A DNA stretch of 64,000 bases from Pseudorhodoferax sp032153935 (lineage in GTDB: Bacteria; Pseudomonadota; Gammaproteobacteria; Burkholderiales; Burkholderiaceae_C). The notes below the pieces were generated by a model. That model was not told the DNA's origin. It saw nothing but the letters and a program-made list of their open reading frames with translations, and did not search any database. The stretch covers positions 1,364,001 to 1,428,000 of the forward strand of contig NZ_CAXUQL020000001.1 of the NCBI RefSeq assembly GCF_964253035.1, given 5' to 3'. Position 1 is the first letter of the stretch. Each line of letters begins with the position of its first letter. Shown piece after piece: positions 8,624-16,148 of this stretch. The translations under genes were made by a program, and so were the position numbers.

Positions 8624-9933
8624 GCGACGAAGTCCTGGGCATCGTCGCGCTGCTGGTGCTGTTCGGCGCGATCTTCATCGGCTTTCCGATCTCGTTCACG
8701 CTGGGGGCGCTGTCGCTGGCCACGGGCTTCATCGCGCTCGGGCCGGTGGTGTTCGACCTGGCCATCCTGCAGACCTTCTCGGTCATGCGCGACACCGTGC
8801 TGGCCTCCATCCCGTTCTTCCTGTTCATGGGCTTCCTGCTGGAGCAGTCCGGCCTCATGGAGCGGCTGTTCCGCGGCATCCAGCAGCTGCTGGCCGGCGT
8901 GCGCGGCTCGCTGTACATCGCGGTCATCATCACCGCCACCATCTTCGCGGCGGCCACCGGCATCGTCGGTTCGGCCGTCACGCTGCTGGGCGTGATGGCC
9001 GGGCCGTCCATGATCAAGAGCGGCTACGACCCCAAGCTCAGCGCCGGTGCCATCACCGCGGGCGGTACGCTGGGCATCCTGATTCCGCCCAGCGTGATGC
9101 TGATCGTGATGGGGCCGGTGGTCGGCGTGCCGGCCACCGACCTGTTCGCGGCCGCCGTGCTGCCGGGGCTGCTGCTGTCCACGCTGTTCCTGGTCTGGTG
9201 CCTGCTGCGCTGCTGGCTCAACCCGGCGCTGGGGCCGGTGCTGCCGCCCGAGCTGCGGCCCACCTCGCTGGCGCCGGTGGTCAAGGACCTGGTGCTCGGC
9301 GTGCTGCCCGTGGTGGTGGTCATCGCGGCCACGCTGGGAGTGATCCTGCTGGGCATCGCCACGCCCACGGATGCCGGCGCCGTGGGCTGCGCCGCCACCT
9401 TCGTGCTGACCGTGGGCTCGGGCCGCATGCGCTGGCCGCAGATCCGGAAGTCCATGCTGCAGACGCTGGAGGTCTCCAGCATGATCCTGCTGCTGGTGGT
9501 GGCCAGCAACCTGTTCGGCTCGGTGTTCGCACGGCTCGGCAGCCCGGAGTTCATGGCCGAGTGGCTGCTCAGCCTGTCGTTGCCGCCCATGGTGATGCTG
9601 GGGCTGATCCTGGGCCTCATCTTCGTGCTGGGCTGGCCGCTGGAGTGGGTGCCCATCGTGCTGATCGTGGTGCCCGTGGTGCTGCCCATCGTGCAGGCCG
9701 CGGGCATCGACCTGCTGTGGTTCTGCACGCTGGTGGCGGTCACGCTGCAGACGGCCTGGCTGTCGCCGCCGGTGGCGCTGTCGGCCTACTTCCTCAAGGG
9801 CGTGGTGCCGCAGTGGGAGCTCAAGCACATCTACGCCGGCATGCTGCAGTTCATGGCGCTGCAGGTGCTGGCCGTGATCATCCTGATGCTGTTCCCGGCG
9901 CTGGCGACCTGGCTGCCGCGCGTGGCGGGCTGA
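8620..9933 (+). CDS. TRAP transporter large permease, DctM type
   Basis: 437 residues with about 12 membrane segments. Family patterns include 'GFPISFTLGALSLATG', 'GIVGSAVTLLGVMAGPSM' and 'GGTLGILIPPSVMLI'. It performs sodium-coupled import with the DctP protein at 6892 and DctQ at 8066. The ATG overlaps the DctQ stop. The gene ends convergently 31 bases from vapC. Confidence 0.92.
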   Translation: MSDEVLGIVALLVLFGAIFIGFPISFTLGALSLATGFIALGPVVFDLAILQTFSVMRDTVLASIPFFLFMGFLLEQSGLMERLFRGIQQLLAGVRGSLYIAVIITATIFAAATGIVGSAVTLLGVMAGPSMIKSGYDPKLSAGAITAGGTLGILIPPSVMLIVMGPVVGVPATDLFAAAVLPGLLLSTLFLVWCLLRCWLNPALGPVLPPELRPTSLAPVVKDLVLGVLPVVVVIAATLGVILLGIATPTDAGAVGCAATFVLTVGSGRMRWPQIRKSMLQTLEVSSMILLLVVASNLFGSVFARLGSPEFMAEWLLSLSLPPMVMLGLILGLIFVLGWPLEWVPIVLIVVPVVLPIVQAAGIDLLWFCTLVAVTLQTAWLSPPVALSAYFLKGVVPQWELKHIYAGMLQFMALQVLAVIILMLFPALATWLPRVAG

Positions 9934-9964
9934 GGGGCTGTACCTGAGGATGCCGGCACCGCCT

Positions 9965-10375
9965 TCAGCGGCCGGCGCTGATCCAGTTCCCTACCTCCAG
10001 CGCAGGGACGCGCACGAACTCCGAGGTGTTGTTCGTCACCAGCGTGAGCCCTTCGCTGCGCGCATGGCCGGCGATGTGCAGGTCGTTCACGCCGATGGGC
10101 TGGCCTTGATTTTCCAGTGCTGCGCGGATGGCGCCGTAGTGCTGCGCGGCCTTGGCACCGTACGGCAGCGCATCGAGGCGGCTGCAGAAATCCTCGATGG
10201 CGGCCAGGTTCTCGCGCGTGCGCGTGCTTTTCTCGGCGCCGTGCAGCAGCTCGGCCAGCGTGATCGAAGAGATCGCCATGCGGCTGGCGTTGGCGTTGAA
10301 AGTGGCCTGCACCTCGACCGGCCGCCGCTTGAGCACGTCGATGACGATGTTGGTGTCCAGCAGGTAGCGCAGCAT
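9965..10375 (-). CDS. vapC: Type II toxin VapC, PIN-domain ribonuclease
   Basis: 136 residues with the PIN acidic set: Asp in 'LLDTNIVID', Glu in 'TLAELLHGAEKS', Asp in 'VNDLHIAGHA' and the terminal 'LTLVTNNTSEFVRV' segment. VapC toxins cleave RNA, often initiator tRNA. The ATG at 10375 shares one base with the vapB stop (TGATG), so translation is coupled; a TTG three bases upstream is also in frame. It lies between the TRAP operon and small accessory genes. Confidence 0.9.
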   Translation of the reverse strand: MLRYLLDTNIVIDVLKRRPVEVQATFNANASRMAISSITLAELLHGAEKSTRTRENLAAIEDFCSRLDALPYGAKAAQHYGAIRAALENQGQPIGVNDLHIAGHARSEGLTLVTNNTSEFVRVPALEVGNWISAGR

Positions 10376-10608
10376 CAAAGCGCTTCCCGCGCGGCTTGGT
10401 GCTGGTCGGCGCGCTCGGCCATGAAGTCGTCGCTGACGACCGGCCCATCGAGGAAGAAGCTGTCCCAGGTCTGGCCCAGCGGCGCGATGATGCGTTCGTT
10501 GCCCCTGACGCGGACTTCCACCTTGTGCACGCCTTCGGGCAAGCGAACGTCCAGCGGGAGCCGAACGGCCTGGCTGCCGTTGTTGATGAAGACGGTGCCG
10601 ATGTGCAT
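10375..10608 (-). CDS. vapB: Type II antitoxin VapB, AbrB/SpoVT fold
   Basis: 77 residues beginning 'MHIGTVFINNGSQAVRLP', the usual VapB swapped-hairpin start that binds operator DNA. The C-terminal half is acidic and would neutralise VapC. ATG 10608 is chosen because family members start exactly here; an upstream ATG at 10641 adds 11 residues without family support. VapBC pairs repress their own promoter, and the short gap 10609-10666 is the likely site. Confidence 0.9.
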   Translation of the reverse strand: MHIGTVFINNGSQAVRLPLDVRLPEGVHKVEVRVRGNERIIAPLGQTWDSFFLDGPVVSDDFMAERADQHQAAREAL

Positions 10609-10666
10609 GAAGAGCGCCTCGAAAGCAGATGTATATGGCAATCGAATATGGCGCGCGTCGACCGCG

Positions 10667-11275
10667 TCAAGCCGACCCGCTGTATCGCCCTGCGGGCCGA
10701 CCGGCTAGCCCGCCGCCGAGCAGCACATGGTTTTCGTGGCGCGCCTCGCCCAGCGTGAACCAGTCGGTGCCGACCCGCCTGTAGCCCTGGTGTGCGTAGA
10801 ACGCCAGGGCACGGGCGTTGCGTGCATTGACCGTGAGCCACAGCGCGCAGCCTGCCTGCGAGCGCGCCAGACCTTCGGCGGCCTGCAACAAGCGCGTTCC
10901 GATGCCGCGGCCGACGAAGTGCGCCTGCACGTAGAGCGTCTGCAGCTCTGCCGTGGAGGCTGCGCCGACCGGGTCCTGCGCCCCGATGCGCAGCACCGCC
11001 ATGCCGACGAGCCGGCCGGCCAGCTCCGCCACCAGGACGCGGACGCCAGGATCGCCCAGCAGGGCGGCGTGGCGCTCCATGCCGAGTTCGGACAGCACAT
11101 GGCGGGCGATGTCGTCGTCGATGCCGTCGATGGCGTAGGTGTGCAGCCAGACCTGCGTCGCCAGGGTGGCCAGGCGCGCCGCGTCACCCGTCCCGGCGCT
11201 GCGCACGACCAGCACCGCGCCCTGCGCTTCAGCCGATGCGCCGGACGTCCCCGTTGCTGGGGGTGGTGTGCTCAT
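10667..11275 (-). CDS. GNAT family N-acetyltransferase
   Basis: About 202 residues with a GNAT fold: the acetyl-CoA loop is visible at 'VGRGIGTRLLQAAEGLARS', followed by 'LWLTVNARNARALAFYAHQG', a hallmark of motif B. The substrate is not predictable. The ATG at 11275 gives a 47-base overlap with the upstream gene and a low-complexity N-terminus; GTG 11215, exactly at the domain start and after the upstream stop, is a serious alternative. Confidence 0.8.
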   Translation of the reverse strand: MSTPPPATGTSGASAEAQGAVLVVRSAGTGDAARLATLATQVWLHTYAIDGIDDDIARHVLSELGMERHAALLGDPGVRVLVAELAGRLVGMAVLRIGAQDPVGAASTAELQTLYVQAHFVGRGIGTRLLQAAEGLARSQAGCALWLTVNARNARALAFYAHQGYRRVGTDWFTLGEARHENHVLLGGGLAGRPAGRYSGSA

Positions 11276-11447
11276 GGAACAAGTCCTCCAGGTACTGCTG
11301 CAACGCGTCTTCGGCGAGTCTGTCGGGCACCACGAAGTCGGCGGGAACGCGCTGGCCCTCCAGGCTGGCCGAGAAGGCCCGCCAATGTTGCCCGTCGCCG
11401 ACGATGTCCACCAGCCTGCCGAAGATGCTGAACCGGATGGACCGCAT
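11229..11447 (-). CDS. Small conserved protein, DUF7661-like
   Basis: 72 residues beginning 'MRSIRFSIFGRLVDIVGD', with a middle 'VPADFVVPDRLAEDALQQYL' and 'EDLFHEHTTP' at the end. The pattern recalls small conserved proteins (DUF7661) of unknown function. It starts 7 bases after the Pta stop on the same strand and its end overlaps the annotated GNAT start. No signal peptide or membrane helix is present. Confidence 0.6.
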   Translation of the reverse strand: MRSIRFSIFGRLVDIVGDGQHWRAFSASLEGQRVPADFVVPDRLAEDALQQYLEDLFHEHTTPSNGDVRRIG

Positions 11448-11454
11448 CGCCGCG

Positions 11455-12390
11455 CTACCCCGCCGCCAGCACCGCCAGCGCCACCGAGGCGATGCGCGCG
11501 CCGGCCGAGTCGGCGCGCGAGGTCACCACCACCGGCACGCGCGCGCCCAGCACCAGGCCGGCGCAATCGCCGCCGCCCACGTAGACGAAACTCTTGTAGA
11601 GCATGTTGGCGGCGTTGAGGTCGGGCAGCAGCAGCAGGTCGGCGTCGCCCGGCACCACGCCTGCGATCTTCTTGATGCGCGCGGCCTCGGCCGAGAACAC
11701 GTTGTCGAAGCCGAACGGCCCTTCGACGATGGCGCCCGGCCAGGCGCCGGCCTGGGCCTGCGCGACCAGGGCCTGCGCGTCCAGCGTGGCCGGGATGGCC
11801 GCCGTCACGGTCTCCACCGCGGCCACGATGCCGACCTTGGGCCGGGGGTTTCCCAGCTTCTGCAGCAGCGCGATGGCATTGCCCAGGATGTCCTGCTTGG
11901 TGCGCAGGTCGGGCGCGATGTTGACCACGCAGTCGGCCATGGCCAGCAGCTTGGGGTAGTGCGGCAGGTCGAACAGGAACACGTGGCTGATGCGGCGCTC
12001 GCCGCGCAAGCCGTTCTCCTTGTGGACCACGGCGGACATCAGCTCGTCGGTGTGCAGCGAGCCCTTCATGAGCACGTCGACCTGGCCGTTGCGCGCCAGC
12101 CGGGTGGCCTCCAGCGCAGCGGCGGTGCCGGTGTCTGCGGTGTCGACCTGGGCCATGCCCGACAGGTCCACGCCCGCGGAAGCGGCAGCCTGCGCGATGG
12201 CCGCGTGCGGACCGACCAGCACGGGCTGGCCGATACCGCTGGCCGCGATGCGTTGCGCCGCATCCAGCGCCAGCGCGTCGCAGGGGTAGACCAGGCCGAT
12301 GCGCGGCAGGCGCGCATTGGCGTCGGCACGGGCTCGCGCGATCAGCGCTGCGAGGCGCGGATGCGCCTGTAGTTCAGGCAGGGGCTGCAC
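11455..12390 (-). CDS. pta: Phosphate acetyltransferase (PTA/PTB family)
   Basis: 311 residues of the PTA/PTB fold. Visible family segments include 'VDVLMKGSLHTDELMSAVV', 'FLFDLPHYPKLLAMADCVVN' and 'FDNVFSAEAARIKKI'. It converts acetyl phosphate and CoA to acetyl-CoA and phosphate in the cytoplasm. It lies 16 bases downstream of xsc, whose product is acetyl phosphate, so it completes the sulfoacetaldehyde pathway. Length matches the short Pta form found beside xsc, not the long E. coli form. Confidence 0.85.
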   Translation of the reverse strand: MQPLPELQAHPRLAALIARARADANARLPRIGLVYPCDALALDAAQRIAASGIGQPVLVGPHAAIAQAAASAGVDLSGMAQVDTADTGTAAALEATRLARNGQVDVLMKGSLHTDELMSAVVHKENGLRGERRISHVFLFDLPHYPKLLAMADCVVNIAPDLRTKQDILGNAIALLQKLGNPRPKVGIVAAVETVTAAIPATLDAQALVAQAQAGAWPGAIVEGPFGFDNVFSAEAARIKKIAGVVPGDADLLLLPDLNAANMLYKSFVYVGGGDCAGLVLGARVPVVVTSRADSAGARIASVALAVLAAG

Positions 12391-12406
12391 CGTCCGCCCC
12401 CGGGAC

Positions 12407-14224
12407 TCAGACGTAGTCCTTGTACTTGTCCAAAAAGCGCACCGGCTTGGCCAGCGCGTCGCGGCGGAACGGGTCGCCGAGTTCGCGCGTGCACATGATC
12501 TCGATCACGCAGGTCTTCTTCTCGTTCATCTGCAGATCGATGGCCTTCTTGAGCGCGGCGCCCACCTGGGCCAGGTCGTCCACCACGATGCCTTCTGCGC
12601 CCATGCTCTGCGCGATGCCCGCGAAGCTCGGGCTCTCCAGCTCGCCGGCGACGAAGCGGCGGTTGTAGAAGTCCACCTGGTTCTTCTTCTCCGCGCCCCA
12701 CTGGCGGTTGTGGAACACCACGGCCGTGACCGGGATGCCGTGGCGCACGGCCGTCATGATCTCGGTCATGCTCATGGCCCAGGCGCCGTCGCCCGCGTAG
12801 GCGATGGCCGGGCGGTCCGGGCAGGCCAGCTTGGCGCCGATCATGGTGGGCAGCGAGTAGCCGCAGTTGCCGAAGCTCATGGGCGCGAAGAAGCTGCGCG
12901 GCTCCTCGAAGCGCAGGTAGCTGTTCGACACGGCGTTGATGTTGCCGATGTCGGTGGACACCATCGCGCGCGGCGGCATGGCCTTTTCCAGCTCGCGCAG
13001 CACCTGGCGCGGGCTCAGGTAGTCGCCGCCGTTGAAGGTCTTCTCGCCCTTGGCTTCGGCCACCATGTCCTGGCTGAAGGGGTCGCGCTCCTGAGTCCAC
13101 TCCGTCAGCTCCTTCTCCCAGGCGGCCTTCTCGGCGGCGATCCTCGTAGCGCGCTCGCCCTTGGTGGCGTCGCAGGCCAGGCTCTGGCCGCCGATGCGCG
13201 CCAGCAGCGCCTTGGCCACGGCCTTGGCGTCGCCATGGATGCCCACGTGGATCTTCTTCACCAGGCCCAGGTTGGTGTGGTCGGCCTCCACCTGGATGAT
13301 CTTCGCGTCCTTGGGCCAGTAGTCCATGCCGTGCTGCGGCAGCGTGCCGAAGGGGCCCATGCGCGAACCCAGCGCGATGACCACGTCGGCCTGGCTGATC
13401 AGCTTCATGGCAGCCTTGCTGCCCTGGTAGCCCAGCGGGCCGGCCCACAGCGGATGGCTGGCGGGGAAGCTGTCGTTGCGCAGGTAGCCGTTGCAGACCG
13501 GGGCGCCCAGCCGCTCGGCGAGTGCCTTGGTCTCCTCCACCGCATCGCCCAGCACCACGCCGCCGCCGGCCAGGATCACCGGGAACTTGGCATTCGCCAG
13601 CAGCTCGGCCGCAGCCGCCATGCTGTTCTCGCCACCCGCGCCGCGCTCCACGCGCATGGGCTTGGGAATCTCGCACTGGATCTCGCCGTAGAAGTAGTCG
13701 CGCGGGATGTTCAGCTGCGTGGGCGCCATCTCGCTCATCGCGCGGTCGAAGCAGCGCGCGGTGAACTCGGCCATGCGCTTGGGGTTGGTCACATGGCCCT
13801 GGTACTTGGTGAACTCCTGGAACATCGGCAGCTGGTTGGCTTCCTGGAAGCCGCCCAGGCCCATGCCCATGGTGCCGGTCTCGGGCGTGATCATGACGAC
13901 CGGGCTGTGCGCCCAGTAGGCCGCTGCGATGGCCGTCACGCAGTTGCTGATGCCGGGGCCGTTCTGGCCGATCACCACGCCGTGCTGGCCGCTGGCGCGC
14001 GCGTAGCCGTCGGCCATGTGGGCCGCGCCCTGCTCGTGCACCACCGGGATCAGCGTGATGCCGGCCGGCGCGAAGATGTCCATCGCGTCCATGAAGGCCG
14101 AACCCATGATGCCGAAGATGTGGCGCACGCCATTGGCGACCATGGTTTCGACGAAGGCTTCGGAAGGCGTCATCTTCTGCACGCCGGCAACGACGCTGCG
14201 GCCGTCGGTGGTGGTCTGGCTCAT
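12407..14224 (-). CDS. xsc: Sulfoacetaldehyde acetyltransferase
   Basis: 605 residues of the thiamine diphosphate enzyme family. Domains run N-terminal pyrimidine-binding (Glu in 'IPVVHEQGAAHMADGYARA'), central, and C-terminal pyrophosphate-binding ('AYAGDGAWAMSMTEIMTAV' with the following 'FHNRQWG'). The start and 'GVRHIFGIMGSAFMDAMDIF' are characteristic of Xsc. It turns sulfoacetaldehyde and phosphate into acetyl phosphate and sulfite. It forms an operon with pta and is divergent from an IclR regulator. Acetolactate synthase is a related alternative but the Xsc-specific N-terminus argues against it. Confidence 0.92.
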   Translation of the reverse strand: MSQTTTDGRSVVAGVQKMTPSEAFVETMVANGVRHIFGIMGSAFMDAMDIFAPAGITLIPVVHEQGAAHMADGYARASGQHGVVIGQNGPGISNCVTAIAAAYWAHSPVVMITPETGTMGMGLGGFQEANQLPMFQEFTKYQGHVTNPKRMAEFTARCFDRAMSEMAPTQLNIPRDYFYGEIQCEIPKPMRVERGAGGENSMAAAAELLANAKFPVILAGGGVVLGDAVEETKALAERLGAPVCNGYLRNDSFPASHPLWAGPLGYQGSKAAMKLISQADVVIALGSRMGPFGTLPQHGMDYWPKDAKIIQVEADHTNLGLVKKIHVGIHGDAKAVAKALLARIGGQSLACDATKGERATRIAAEKAAWEKELTEWTQERDPFSQDMVAEAKGEKTFNGGDYLSPRQVLRELEKAMPPRAMVSTDIGNINAVSNSYLRFEEPRSFFAPMSFGNCGYSLPTMIGAKLACPDRPAIAYAGDGAWAMSMTEIMTAVRHGIPVTAVVFHNRQWGAEKKNQVDFYNRRFVAGELESPSFAGIAQSMGAEGIVVDDLAQVGAALKKAIDLQMNEKKTCVIEIMCTRELGDPFRRDALAKPVRFLDKYKDYV

Positions 14225-14323
14225 GGGGGTCTCCGGTGAAAACGGGGTAGGTCGAATTGCCAGCGGATTCTAGGAAGCTCGGCTTCAGAACGTCAACAAA
14301 TTTCGAAAAATGAAACTTCTTGG

Positions 14324-14336
14324 TCCGAATAACGGA
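14324..14336. promoter_or_regulatory. Candidate IclR operator upstream of xsc
   Basis: The 114-base gap between xsc and the divergent IclR gene is AT-rich compared with its surroundings and contains TCCG-N5-CGGA at this position, plus TTTC-N7-GAAA just before it. Half-sites resemble those found at the other IclR locus at 5126-5187. The site is only three bases from the IclR start at 14339, so autorepression is possible. Confidence 0.35.
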
Positions 14337-14338
14337 AT

Positions 14339-15175
14339 ATGAGAACATCCAACGCCATGCACATCGTTCCACCCTCCCTGCCCGCCGGCGCCGCGGCCGA
14401 GCTCTCGGGCGACACGCCCACGATGCGGCTGTTCGCGCTGCTGGAGGTCATCGCCGCGCGCGACCAGCTGTTCACGCTGCAAGCCCTGGTGGACGAGACC
14501 GGCCTGCCCAAGCCCACGCTGCACCGCATGCTGCAGCAGCTCGAAGGCGCGGGCCTGCTGCAGCGCGAGGGCGACGGCCGCCACTACGGCACCGGCGTGC
14601 GCCTGCGCCGCCTGGCCGAGAACCTGCTGCTCAACGACACCTTCCACGGCGCGCGCCATGCCGTGCTGCGCCGGCTCGTGGAAGAGGTGGGCGAGAGCTG
14701 CAACATCACCGCGCTGGCAGGCGACGAGGTGGTCTACCTGGACCGCGTGGAGACGGCTGCGCCGCTGCGCTTCTACCTGGCCCCTGGCTCGCGCGTGCCG
14801 GCGCACTGCTCGGCCAGCGGCAAGCTGCTGCTGGCGCAGATGAGCCCCGCGCAGCGCCAGCGCCTGCTGGGCCACGCGCCGCTGATGGCCTACACGCCCA
14901 AGACCGTGACCGACCTGTCCCAGCTGGAAACCGCGCTCAAGGCCGTGCGCCGCGCCGGCCATGCGCTGGACGACGAGGAGTTCCTGCCCGGCCTGCTCTG
15001 CGTGGCCGTGCTGGTGCCGTCCGATGCCGGCCGCTCCAACCTGTGCGTGGCGGTGCAGGCGCCTGTCATGCGGCTGCCGCGCGAGAAGGCCGAAAGCGTG
15101 CTGCCCGCGCTGCAGCGCGCCGCCCGCGCGCTGGCCGCCATCGAGCACGCCGTGCCGCGCCAGACTTCTGCCTAG
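14339..15175 (+). CDS. IclR family transcriptional regulator, likely regulator of xsc-pta
   Basis: 278 residues with a winged helix ('LQALVDETGLPKPTLHRML') and an IclR effector domain ('ESCNITALAGDEVVYLDRVE', 'HCSASGKLLLAQM'). It is divergent from xsc-pta and ends 10 bases before cobS, so it may be cotranscribed with cobST. ATG 14339 is the longest start; ATG 14357 is also plausible. The ligand is likely an intermediate of sulfonate breakdown, by context only. Confidence 0.85.
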   Translation: MRTSNAMHIVPPSLPAGAAAELSGDTPTMRLFALLEVIAARDQLFTLQALVDETGLPKPTLHRMLQQLEGAGLLQREGDGRHYGTGVRLRRLAENLLLNDTFHGARHAVLRRLVEEVGESCNITALAGDEVVYLDRVETAAPLRFYLAPGSRVPAHCSASGKLLLAQMSPAQRQRLLGHAPLMAYTPKTVTDLSQLETALKAVRRAGHALDDEEFLPGLLCVAVLVPSDAGRSNLCVAVQAPVMRLPREKAESVLPALQRAARALAAIEHAVPRQTSA

Positions 15176-15185
15176 GACCCTGGCC

Positions 15186-16148
15186 ATGATCGACCCCACC
15201 ACCGTTCCCGACACCCAGGTCAGCGTGCGCGAGGTCTTCGGGCTGGACAGCGATCTGCGGGTGCCCGCTTTCCGCACGCCCGACGCCCATGTGCCCGAGA
15301 CCGACCCGGCCTACCGCTTCCAGCACGACGTGACGCTCGCGCTCTTGGCCGGCTTCGCGCACAACCGGCGCGTGCTGGTGCAGGGCCTGCACGGCACCGG
15401 CAAGTCCACCCACATCGAGCAGGTGGCGGCGCGGCTGAACTGGCCCTGCCTGCGTGTGAACCTGGACGGCCACGTGGGCCGGCTCGACCTGATCGGCCGC
15501 GACGCCGTGGTGCTCAAGGACGGCAAGCAGGTCACCGCGTTCCAGCCCGGCATCCTGCCCTGGGCGCTGCAGCGGCCCGTGGCCCTGGTGTTCGACGAGT
15601 ACGACGCGGGCCGGCCCGACGTGATGTTCGTGATCCAGCGCGTGCTGGAGCAGGGTGGCCGCCTCACGCTGCTGGACCAGAACACCGTGCTCACGCCGCA
15701 TCCGGCGTTCCGGCTGTTCGCCACCGCCAACACCGTGGGCCAGGGCAACCTCAATGGCCTGTACCACGGCGTGCAGCGGCTCAACCACGCGCAGATCGAC
15801 CGCTGGAACATCGTCGCCGCGCTGGACTACCTGCAGCCCGCGGAGGAAGAGGCCATCGTGCTGGCGCGCGTGCCGGCGCTGGGCGACGAGGCCGGCCGCC
15901 GCCTGGTGGCGCAGATGGTGGCGCTGGCCACGCTCACGCGCAAAGGCTTCGCGGCGGGCGACGTGTCCACGCTGATGTCGCCGCGCACCGTGATCACCTG
16001 GGCCGAGAACCTGCAGATCTTCGGCGACGCGGCAACAGCCTTCCGGCTCTCGTACGCCAACAAGTGCGACGAGGCCGAGCGCCCCGTCGTGGCCGAATAC
16101 TTCCAGCGCTGCCTGGACCGTGAACTGGAACCGTCGGGTATCCAGTGA
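15186..16148 (+). CDS. cobS: Cobaltochelatase AAA+ subunit CobS
   Basis: 320 residues. Walker A is 'GLHGTGKST' at about residue 70, Walker B is 'ALVFDEYDAG', and the sensor region is 'FRLFATANTVGQGN'. These match canonical CobS closely. With CobT it forms the ATPase ring that drives cobalt insertion by CobN in aerobic cobalamin synthesis. ATG 15186 follows the IclR stop by 10 bases. No CobN or other cob gene is in the window. Confidence 0.9.
   Translation: MIDPTTVPDTQVSVREVFGLDSDLRVPAFRTPDAHVPETDPAYRFQHDVTLALLAGFAHNRRVLVQGLHGTGKSTHIEQVAARLNWPCLRVNLDGHVGRLDLIGRDAVVLKDGKQVTAFQPGILPWALQRPVALVFDEYDAGRPDVMFVIQRVLEQGGRLTLLDQNTVLTPHPAFRLFATANTVGQGNLNGLYHGVQRLNHAQIDRWNIVAALDYLQPAEEEAIVLARVPALGDEAGRRLVAQMVALATLTRKGFAAGDVSTLMSPRTVITWAENLQIFGDAATAFRLSYANKCDEAERPVVAEYFQRCLDRELEPSGIQ

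Noticed and set aside
9934..9964. Hairpin between DctM and vapC as terminator
   Set aside because: GC-rich complementarity is present but no T-run follows on either strand.
12299..14239. 646-residue plus-strand open frame
   Set aside because: Antisense to xsc and His-rich throughout; xsc has full family motifs.
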